Virus record (IMG/VR): IMGVR_UViG_3300021093_000347
Span: 1 to 24,368 of that record
Length of the DNA: 24,368 bases
DNA from: a virus
Direction: 5' to 3' (one strand)
The position numbers and the translations under genes were made by a program. Positions 9,604-21,600 of this stretch are shown piece after piece. The notes under the pieces were generated by a model. It made no database searches. It was not told the origin of the DNA and saw nothing but the letters and a program-made list of their open reading frames with translations. Each line of letters opens with the position of its first letter. The first letter of the stretch is position 1.

Positions 9604-9610
9604 TATTTAT
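9604..9610 (-). promoter_or_regulatory. Candidate T4-type late promoter (ATAAATA) before gp8
   Basis: ATAAATA, in the context ACATAAATAAAA on the minus strand, lies in the 28-base gap between the giant gp7-like gene and gp8, 19 bases before the gp8 ATG. This matches seven of eight bases of the T4 late element TATAAATA. A promoter here would let gp8 and the downstream tail genes be expressed independently of the 12-kb gene upstream. Confidence 0.5.
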
Positions 9611-9612
9611 GT

Positions 9613-12600
9613 TTAAATGTAGACCTCTTTTAAGTCTCTGGTTCTAATTATGACAGGTCCCGTTATTATACCTGTAACTCCATCGTTTTTAATAACAGAA
9701 AATTCTTTTGTATCTGACTTTACAAAATCGTGAAGACGACCCCAAGAATACTCACCAAAATTCTGACTGCTTCCAAGACTTACATTTGCAGTGGAACTAA
9801 CACTTACAGTAACTCTAGTAAGAGTAGTCACTCCAACTCCAATTGCACTACCAGACACGTTTTGAACGGACATAACTTTGTAAATATTGTCAATAAACGA
9901 AGTTCCAATACCAACAGTCGTAGTTCCAGCCGCATTTTCATAAGCGGTAAGACCACTACCAGTATTAGAGTTAAACACAATAAAGTAATAGTCTGTTTTA
10001 ATACCACTTGAAGTAATTGGAGTTGTCATTATAGATGATTTTCTGAGTGGAGAATCAAGAGGAATAAACAAATCAAATGTTAACCCCGTTGTAGCAATAC
10101 CAACTACAGAAGTAGTTCCAATACCGGTAATAATACCAAAGTCTCCTTCATACTTAACACTTGTCAGAGTGTCATCAGTTTGAGCTTCAGGTTCAATCAT
10201 CACAATTGGTGGGTTTGTATTAGTATACCCAGCCCCAGCATTTGTGATTGTTACAGAGGAGACGGTGCCTAAACCAGAGATAACTACAACGCCAGTAGCG
10301 TTAGTATTCATTGTAATACCAATACCAGAATGTATGGTTCCGATGCCAGCCGTTACGCCAATCGAAACTGTGGGAGCAGTAGTAAATCCAGCACCACCAT
10401 CGGAGATGATAATACTTGAAATTGTCCCAGCAGCAGATACCAGTGCTGTTGCAGCCACACCAATCTTAGTTGTTGCATCTAAAATTAAAACAGCCTGTTT
10501 GGTTTCTACAACATCATCAATTTCATTAAAGAGAGGGACAACGTTATCAACGAAGACTTCAGTCACAGCTGCACCGACACTCTTAATAATATAAGATACT
10601 GGCCTTATACCAGCCTCTAACTCTGGTCTATTTTTGGTAATATTAAAATTACCAATAATTAAATCTTGAAGTTGTTTCTTCCAAGTTACAGGTCTTAACA
10701 AGGATCTGTCAGTGATAATACCAACGTCAACATAAGTGTTAGTACTTACAGCATCAGATGTCGTAATGCCAGTGACTGTTCTAGGAAGTTGTTGATAACC
10801 ATCGATATATCCAAGATCAGGATATGAATTGATTGTTAATTGATCTCCAACTTTTACAGTCTCTAAAATATCAACTTCTACAACGTCATTATCTGAGCCC
10901 CGATAAAAATAAATCCTCACTTTATCGCCAGCCTTTGGTGCTTCAGAGAAAGTAATCTGTGATCCACCAATTAATTGATAACTTTCTGTTGGGATCTGAA
11001 GAATATCATTAACAAATATCAACATATTATCTTCAATTTTAATTGGAGACCCTTTTGCAGATCTGAGTGTAATTGGTGTGGCTGTGGCACCAACTGTCTT
11101 AGTAAGATTAAATATTTTTCTTACACCATCAAATAAATCTTCAAATGTGTTTAGTTTTTCAAGTTCACCAAATGTCCAACCTGAGAAACTATCATTAAAA
11201 GTTTCAGTGACCGTTAATCTGAATGAAGTGAATGCAGCTCCAACAGATGCGTCAGTTGGCACACCAGCTTGACCGTCAGTTTCGACTGATAACACGTCTC
11301 CGATCTTAAAATTACGACCATAGTTTGTGATGTTAAAACTGATCACACTCTTTGCAAGTCCAACAATAACAGAAACAGAGGCACCGACACCAGTTGGACT
11401 ACCAACTAATTTAATATTTTCGTAATTTAATGGATTTTCAAATACTAATGTTGGTGGATTTGTGGAAGTAAATCCAGAACCAGGATTTGTGATTGTCACT
11501 GAAGTCACAATGCCTGCGGTCACATTTGCGCGACCAATGGTGACGATTCCAGAACTTGTAATCGCTTTAACAAGAATATTAGTTTGAACACCAACTCTAT
11601 AACCAGAACCACCATTACCAATTGAGACAGAGGAGATGGTTCCAGCAATTGATACAACTGCTGTGCCTCCTGCAGAGACTAGAGGTTGATAACCAAACGA
11701 ATTTGTCTCCGCAACAGATACAATAATTCCACCTCTAGGAATAGAGGAAACATTTACATCATAACTTACAGATACACCAGCTCCAGTAAAACGGATTGAA
11801 GAAATACCCGCAGTTTCAGTAATAACATAATCATCTGGAGAAGCCGGGTTTTGAAAAATTTCATTAACCAAAATGACACCATTATTGGTTGCAAATCCAG
11901 TTACGTTTTGACCCTCAGACTTAAGAATAAATGAAGATGCAATGCCCGTAAATTGATTTTCAAACGTGTCAAAAACATGATTATTTTTATAGGTATCTTG
12001 GTTACCGTTTGGAATACCAGTTCTAACAAATGCTCTGGCTGTAAAAGTAGATGTTGTGGTCAAACCAGTCGGCCCTTTTGATCCCTTAGGTGGATCAGTG
12101 AAGTTAATAGTGTCTCTAACAATCTGATAGTTACCAACGTATTTTGTAATTGTAGCTCCAGCACTATGATTTGCAAGAACCGAGTTGAGTTGAGCTCTCT
12201 TTACAAGAACAATATTTGTGCCACCAATGCCAATTGTATCAATTTTCATAAATTCATCATCAATCTCAATAATATCTCCAGAGAAGAACGATGAAATACC
12301 TGCCATTGTAATAAAATCAGTTGTGGTCGCAACAGAAGTGCTAAGACCTGTATTAATTGGTGATTGAATAAGTGGGCTCTGAATGTTGTTATCGAGCGTC
12401 ACCAACATTTTAGAGTTTAGATTTCTTGATGTAAATGAGTGAGTTGTGCCTACACCAACAGAAGTGATATCAAGAACAATGGGGACAGTTAGAAGTGCAT
12501 TAGTAGCACTTGTCGCAACTCTGAACTTATTCTCTGCAATTTTAACTGCATAAACTGTGGAAGGAAGTTTATCTGTGGTGCCAAACCCAACAATAGAAGT

Positions 12601-15600
12601 TGTTCCAATACCCACACTCATTGTCGTTCCAGCACCAGTTGGAGTGTAGGTTAATTCTTCACCGGTGGTAAAAAAGTGATTATTAATAATAAATTCATTG
12701 TTTGTAGGGTTAACTACACTACCACTTGATGCATCAAAAATCTTATGGAAAACAGAATCTCCTCTGTGTTTAAGATCAAACGAAAAGACAATATCATTTT
12801 CTGTTCCTGTATAAGATCCATCTTCAGATACAAGTTTTGAATTTGTAAAAGTTCTAATTCCAACACCAGATCCAGCAGTCTCTGTAAGATTATACTGAAA
12901 TACCTTGGTTGTAACAGCAGTGCTAGCTGGCGGAGTTAATCTTAATTCTAAGTCTGGGCCAGTTGAAGAATAACCAACACCAATCGTTCCAATCCCGGCA
13001 CCATTGAAATTATTAAAACTTGCATATTCATTAAAGTATACATTGGTTCCATCATGAATTATAGTCACCTGAGTGACTTCATATCGATTGTTAGTTGTAT
13101 CATGAATCTGAATTAGACAATCTGCAGCTCGAAAAGTATTAGAGGAGAATCCACTGATGCGAGTTGCCTGTGGCACAGTTGTAGAACCAACGGATGTAGT
13201 TGTGGTTAGAATTTGAGATGAGGAGATTGTTGTGCTACCAATACCGGTTGCAGAGGAATCAATTGAGGTCTGATGCACTCTCATCGTTACACCAACACCA
13301 GAGAGTGGTGTAAAATAAACACTGGTGATGCCTGATCTCACATCAGCACCAAAAGTCCCAAGTCCAACCGATGGAGAGTTGGTGATCGAGGTATTCTCGG
13401 TTATCATCTGAGCATAATCAAGTAAGTAAGCCTCAGTGCCATCTTGAAGGACAACAAGTTCATTAATTTGATGTCTTTGATCTCCTGTGGTTTCTGTTGT
13501 TTCAATAAACAATTTGGTTGTAGTAAATGTTGATGTGTTAAATCCTACAACTTGGAATGGAACTGGTGATGTTGCTGATGCAATTCCAGTAGCTGTTGAG
13601 ATAATCTTATAACCCGTTCCAATCTCAGTGGATCCAATGCCACTCTGAGAGTTAATGAGTGTCTGTTGAGATAAAACTCTTAAAGCATAGTTATTTGTTG
13701 TAGATTTTGCTGGAACAAATCTAAGAGAACCTGTGGAACCAGAAATACTAAAATCAAAAGTTCCCAGATCAATTTCTGTTTCAACTCTGCCAAAAGGCAT
13801 GATGAATCCAGTTGAGCCATCATGGATTAAATTAACTTGAATAATTTCTTTTTCGCCACTGAATCTTCTATCAAAAACAAGAACATAGAATTTAGCACTT
13901 CTTATTTGATCAATATCAAAAGAAGCAATATCAGAAAATGCAGTTGATCTAGGCAGATCATTAAACTCAGAACTAACACTATCAATTGAAATGGCTCTAT
14001 TCGTTCTAGATTCAATATAATCACTAATAATCTTTCCATCAAAACGAATTTCATCAGAGGCAACAACTTGATCAATACGAAGAGAATTTTCTGAAACTAA
14101 ATCAAAATCATATTTACTATGGACAGATTCTTTTTCACTAATAAGATCAATAACAATAGATACAACATCAGTCCCGACACCAGGTTTAGCGGTTCTTCTA
14201 TTTTTAGAATCAGTTGAAGCTGTAGATATAATATTAGTATCTGCAAAATTTTTAAATCCAACAACGTGACCAAGACTATTAACAGGATCTCTCCAAGTTG
14301 AATATTGAACTTGACTCTCTAATGAATAAGAAAATAACTGATAATAATCATTATCTTGTAATCTTTGTAGTTCGTCACTTAGTTTACCGGTTTGTTTTTG
14401 CCAACCGTTTTTAACTTCAGAAGTTGGATTGATATTAAAACTAGATTCTAGTTTAGTTGCCTCTTGAATGACGGCAACTGATTTAGATGATTGACCACTA
14501 ATTGAATCATTAATCTTGAAAGTATCACTGGAAAGAATCTTAACATACTTGTTATCTGGATTCCAGTTTACAACAATACCCGATTTATCACCGGTGCTTA
14601 CAGTTTCTCCAATACTAAAATTATTTGGTTCTGTCGTAATTTTAAAGATTGGTAAATGTTCAAAAGGAATGACTCTACCAGATGAAGATGATCCACTAAA
14701 AATACCAGGGTTAACGACTGATGAATCTAAGTTATAAGAAACGGTTGCATTACCACCACCAATGTTTGTGTTAACACCTGTGATTGTAAAGAACTTATGG
14801 CCATAATCTTTCGAATTATAACCACTGCCAGTTGACCCGATCCCAATATTTTCAACGTATATTTTTCTACCTAATACAAATGGATAAGTGGATGTATTAA
14901 ATCCAGTTGTTCCACTTTCAAGAGTTAATGTCACAAGTCTAGAAGCACTCGTATAAGCTAGATTTGTAATTTTAATTCCATTTGTATTATTAATTGTTAA
15001 TACCAGTGGTTCAGTATCATAAAGATTTTTCGTATTTCTAAGGATATTAATTTTCGAAACTGATGTGCCTTGAATCTCTGATGTGGCCAAAATGTCATTG
15101 TTAACCAATCCAGTTACTCTATCCACAACCACAAGATTTGGTGGTTGAATATAATTTCTACCACCTGAAGTGATGCCAATATTGGAAATACCAGATAGTC
15201 TGTTTAATCTTAAAATTTGAGGTAGTTGAACTGATGGTTGAATTGTCTTATCAGCAGAATAATCAAACCCAATATTTTTAATTGTATACTTTCTAAGGAC
15301 ACCAATTGTGTCACTGCTAAGTTTAATAATGCCACCGACACCAGAGGTTGATGCGATAGATGTTACTACTGGAATACTCTTATAGTTCTTACCTTTTGAT
15401 ACAATTTGTAGTTTATCAATTGAACCATCAACTCGTGCTGATGTTGTAGAATAATTAAGTATAGTGGCTTCTGCAGTTGTATATGAATCTTTTTCTGGTT
15501 GAGAGGGAATATTGAATGAAAATGTTGTGCTTCCGATTCCAGTCACTGAAAATTCACCATTATATTTACTTTTGGATACATCTAAGGTTGAGTGATTGAT

Positions 15601-18600
15601 AATATCAGTATCGATAACAGGATTCTTTCTGGTGTTTGAAATGATATCTAAATTTATAGGATCAAGTTTGTAAAACAATTGTTGTGGAGTATTTTCATCA
15701 ACAGACAAGTTTACCACGGCAGTGGTTGTTACACCTACTGTTCCAACACCAATGACTTTAAACGCGCCTTCTTCTGGATTGGAAAAATATGGTTTAGTGA
15801 AGTTTACATCTCTATAGAAATTGAGATTAAAAACTTGTTTTCTTTTTCCGGATAAAACTTGGCCAAGGCTTGTGTCGGATACAGCAAATCCAACTTTATA
15901 TCCACGGACAATCTCAAGTCTAGGATTAATAAGGCCAACTTCATGATTAGATCCAGAAGAACTAATTCCAATTGTATCTGGTATTAATTTAGTTGACTTG
16001 TAATATGTCTCTGCGAGTCTAAACGTATTTTTATCATCTCGAACAATAAAGTAAATTTCATTGTTAACAAGAGGAACTGCTGGATTAGTTGACGTATAGA
16101 GAATCTTCTCACCAGTCTTATATCCGTGATTATTGATTGTAATTGAATGACTATTTGTATTAATTCCAGCTGATCCAAATGTTTTCGGATTTACAATCGT
16201 TCTGTTTGTGGTTTCATTATATCTAATATAATAAGACGTTGTAATACCTGGGGTAACAGATACATAAACTTTATCATTTTGAAGTAACCCATGTGGTTCA
16301 GAGCAAACCACTGTCCCTACTACCTTTTCAACAAAACCTGTAATTTCAGTATTTTGTGGCTTTAGACTATGAATAACACCTGAACCATGGCTATTAAAAA
16401 ACAATCTATAAGCAGTGGATCCAATACCCGTGATTGCTCCAGTTGAACCAATACCAAGTGGATTTGTTGAAATACCTAATAGATCTTTTCCAGCATTAAT
16501 TGCATAAACAAAGGAATTATTTGGTAGACTAAACGTAGAAATCCCATTATAAACTTGAATAGAATCCCCCCCACCATTGGAATAAATCAGTTTTTGGCCA
16601 TCGACAAAGTTATGATCTGGAAGGTAAATATTTTGTGTTAAAATAAACTTAGTTGTGGATCCTCCACCAACAACTCGAAATGAATAAGAAATGGTTGAAC
16701 CAATTCCTACTCCTGTTGTTGTCCCCAAAGCTAAACTCTCTAGTGGATTAAAATAATATGGAATATTTCTATTTGTGATAACATTCGTATTAATACCGAT
16801 ATTAAACTTTATAGTTCGATTCAAGACAGTAATAATAGACGCTCCACTGTGAGCGGTGCCAAGAACACCATCATATTCTCTCTGAACACGAATTTTATTA
16901 TTGATAGCATCTACATTAAGAACTAACATTCTTTCTGAAGAAATACCAATGATATCATTTGGAGCAATATTACTTGGATCTAAATTACCACTAACTGAAA
17001 TTCTAGTGACACTACTGGTTAATCCAGTTGATCCAATGCCAGTGTTAAGTGACAGAAATGCTGTATTGAATCCAATGACATGTCTTCCATCAAGTCTTTT
17101 GAGAGAGTCTGTGGACAATCCTGAGACGGTTATAACGTCACCAACCACTAATCCATGTGGTTGACTAGAAAAACCAGTTACACCACCGGTAAAGTTATCG
17201 TATTCAAAAACAATGTTGTCAATTTTGACAACAGTTGATGCTATTGATACAATATTTTTTCCACCAACTCTAGAAATTTTTCCTGCAAACCCACTTCCGC
17301 CACCAACGTTGTTTATTACAAGTTGTTCATTAACTCGATACCCAGAACCTGCGTTTTCTATTTGATAATTTTCTATTCTACCAGGAGTAGCATAATTAAC
17401 CTCAGTCTCTTGAAGAGTTGATTTTCTACTATCATAGATGCCCTCATATGAAACACCTTGACTATCAAGTTTATATGGATAAGTGTTTCTTCTAAGATTT
17501 AAAGTATTAAGATTTTTATAATCTTGATTATTAGTTTCAACAAAATTCCAATCATCTGGTTTTGCAGAAAATCTATCGCCAATTAGATAAGGAAATACAG
17601 GTGAACGAAAATTTTTAAATACACCACTAGTTTCGTTTCGATTAGGATCAATTGTTGCAAAATAAGCATAGATACCATTTGGATAATCGGGGGTAATGCA
17701 GAAACGCCCATTGTTTCTATCGAGATCTCCATTACCAATAAACTCATAGTCATCGACAAAAAATCCAAGAGCAAATAAACTGACCGCAGGGCCATTCTCT
17801 CTGGTTGTTTTTAATGAATATCCAGAACGCATAATCCTAACAGTGCCGCCATCCTTTCTATCATATCCATATGGTCCATAAATTGGATTACCATCATATG
17901 CCCATCCAATAATTGGTGAGTGAGCACTCATCGTCTGTTCAGAATTATTAGAAATGGTTAAATCATTTTGTGCGTAGTCAGATGTGCCATCATTATTTTT
18001 TTGTTTTAAAATCTTTCGAAGAGCACGAGGAGCATAGAGTGTTGTAAATTTCATTCCAATGTCGTTATCACCTCTAGTTAAGAACCCATCATCTTGCCCA
18101 AAAATTTCTTTATATCTCTGAACATTATCAATGTTCCAGCTGCGAACTTTGGTTAGAAATTTAACTCCCGATCCAGGAATAGATTCAGACACAGTGATTT
18201 TAGATGTTGAATATCCAACACCACCGTTAACAACATTTACAGCAGTAACTTGACCATTTCCAATCTGAGCAATGATTTTTGCGCCGACACCATCACCAAA
18301 TATTCTTAGATCTGGTGGTGATGTGTATTGTGTGCCAGACTTAGTAATGATGACTGACTGAATTTTACCATTCTGAACAATTGCCTTATATTCTGAAGAA
18401 GATCCAGATGATACTCTGACTGTAGGAGGAATGGTAAAATTTAAAATTGTGGAGGATCCGTACCCGACTCCAGATTCCTCCACGTTAATTGATGTAATAC
18501 TGCCCCTTACAATTGGATTTACAACAGCATGATAATTTTCAGGAGATATTGTATTAACACCAATTGTACCTTTAACGTTAACGGTGATTGGTGGATAATT

Positions 18601-21600
18601 AAAGATATGGTTTCCAGATCCAACAGAGGTCAATCCAACATATTGACCCGTAATATAATTTATGTCGGATAAAGTAGATCCAATACCAGCAGCAGCTAAT
18701 CTAAATTGACTATCATTTATTTTAATAACATAATATTCCTGAGTTGTATTGAGTCCACCAATATTGATACCATCATTAGAATATCTTATGAGATCCCTGT
18801 CTTTAAAATCATGATTTGCATATTCTATATAATCCAAATAAGTATTAATGCCTGACGTTGGGATTAATCTTCTTTTATTTTCATATCCCTCTCCAGGATT
18901 CTCAATAATGATTTGAGAAATAACTTTCTTTTTCTCTAAGCTTTCAAATCTCTGTACACCATCAGCAAACGCAGTGATATTAAGTAAATTAGTTTTTGTT
19001 AAAGCTTCATCTTCAGTGTTAGCAAGTTTAATCGTTAATGCGTCAATTTTAGAGACAAAATAAACCGATTCATTAATAAGTCTTCTATCTGGGCTAGTTT
19101 GAATACCAGAAACACCAGAGGTGCTAGCGATGCCAATTGAACCAGTATTTTCAAAAGTTCTATAAATTACCGCCTCACCATCTCTAAACTTATGAAACGT
19201 GGTGAACCCAATTGTATTATCACTGATATTGATTCTACCACCGGTCGCAGATGCATCAAAATCAATGAAGTGATCAATTTCTTTTAACGTTGATCTTGCA
19301 ATTGCATTTTTGCCATTACCTCCAGTAATCTCAATTAAAGGTGGATCAACATAATCAAATCCAGGATTAATAATATCAATACGTTCAAATAAACCTTTGA
19401 CATTAGCTGTAGCTGTTGCACCTACTCCAGTTGTGCTTTCGATTGTGACTGTCGGTGGGGTGATAACATCATATCCAGAACCACCCTCTAAAACATCGAT
19501 GGATTTAACTCCACCATAAAAAATAACATCACCGGATTTATAGTTTAAAATTTCTGTGCCATTGATTAAGATACCAGTGGTTCCAGGAATTGTTTCATAT
19601 TGTTTTCCATCAAATAATGGATTTAATGAAATTCTCTTTAAAAGTTTTTGATGTTCTAATTTTTTATTTGTAAGAGTCGGAACAGAAATCTTAAACGTGC
19701 CACTACCAGCCGCACTAACATAAGTGCCGTTAACAAGATCTGAGAGAGAATTTGAAAGTTGAATTTCATTTGAACTAACACGATTGACAAAATAATTTTT
19801 CCCATCAACTAGGTTACCGAGATAACCACTAATCACGTTAAATGTGACAACTTCACCAGAGTAAAATCCATGATCGTTAGCCCCAGAGGTGACCTGAATA
19901 AGTTGAATTACATCTCCACCGGTCGCGCCAGTCCATGTGATAGATCGATCTGAAGCCGTGATTGGCTCTTGACCAAGACTTGGGATCGATGAGGCAGCTA
20001 CATAAACGTGAGGATCAGGTGAAACAGCATTGACATTGTTACTTTCATGATCATAACTATTTTGAATGTCAGTTGTATACTTAGTAATATTATCATGAAT
20101 CACACTTACACCACGATTTATATTTCTTCTTATGAATTTAACTTTTGATGCATCAACACTAGGCAGCTGCCCTAAAACAAAATTATTAGTACTGGTCACA
20201 GCGCTAATTTTACCCACACCAAGAACACTTGATGCATCATTTAAAACCTCTATAAAATCATTTTCATAAAAATCATGAGATGATGTTGTGCTGACGTTAA
20301 ATGAATCTACACTTACTTGTTGAAATATAGTTGGGGTATGTTTAACACAGACATTATGCACCCAAGAATTAAATTTAACATCTTGTAGACTCTTATTAAC
20401 TCCTAACGCACCAACTCTAATTTTGTCTCCTTTATTAAAATAGAAAGTATTATCTGGAATTTTAAAATCCGCAAGAACGCCAGTGATTAATACTTCAATT
20501 TTTTGAGTTGAGCTACCAGCGGAGTATCCATAAGCAACATTTCCATATTTCACTTCGTCACCAATTTCATACGCAATTGGCATTGTCGCCAACCCAGTAA
20601 ATTGATTGATTGTCTTTCCCGAGTAAGTTGCAATACCGCTAGTGCTGAGATTCAGTTTGCCACTTGTTGGGAAACCAACCGTAGTGTCTACTGTGAGAAC
20701 CGTAGCCCCCACTGAAACTGCGTTTGTGAGTCTAGTCCTGCCTGGGATTACAAACGTGCCCTCTGTTGAATCTTTTGTAATACTGATTTGATAGTAATTT
20801 TCCCCACCATAGAGAAATTCTTTAACATCAGAAATGGCACCAGACGCGCCGGTGATATTTAAGTCTTCGATATCTTTATCTTGGAATAAACTAGATCCTT
20901 TTAAAGCCCTTGGATCACCCGTTATTTTTTTAACAACAAAATCTTGAGTGATACTGTAATCAGCATCAGATGGCTTAAATAAAAACTCTGACGGTTTTAT
21001 AACATTAATTTCTTCACCATATAAAGCTTTGAATAAAATTTTATAAGATTCTGTTGTGCCTTTTGTTTTATAAAAATCCTTAATTTGTCGAATAAATTTT
21101 ACTGAATCAATATCGCTATCTAAAGTTCTATTCTGGAACCCGTCAGCAAAAGTAATCTTCAATTTGTTAAAAAATTCTCTCAAGAACAGATTAGAGAGAT
21201 TATGAACTTTTGTACCGCCAGTATGTGCAGCTCCAATTGTTGATTTGAAACTTAAAAGATCGGGCCTTGTGGTTTGATCAAGTGAATCCACACCACTGAA
21301 TCCACGAATACATCCTGTAAACGATGTCGTCCCGATCCCAGTATATGTGATAATTTCATTATCAATTTTTAAGAGACCATATCTTTCAGGCCAACCTTGT
21401 GTGGTTTTAACGTAAATTGTAGTTGAATGAGACTCTGTGTCCGTAGAGAGTCCTGTAAATTCACTTAAAGCTGTGCCAACGTATGTTTGTAGTTTAGTGT
21501 ACTTATCAATATTTTCTCCAATATCAACCGCCGCTCCTTGGTATTCCTGTGAAACATAATATTGTTTCATAAATTCCACAAAAAGTGGATTTTCACTCTG

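Noticed and set aside
10244-10594. Plus-strand open frame of 116 codons
   Set aside because: It is a shadow of the GxGY modules in the giant protein, with low-complexity Val/Pro/Thr composition and no conserved motif.
12000-13700. Frequent GIGTT/GIGST pentapeptides as a collagen-like or processing motif
   Set aside because: More than a dozen occur in the giant and several in the other two tail proteins, but they are not in continuous Gly-X-Y runs and fall at loops between beta modules. They are better read as turn-forming linkers.
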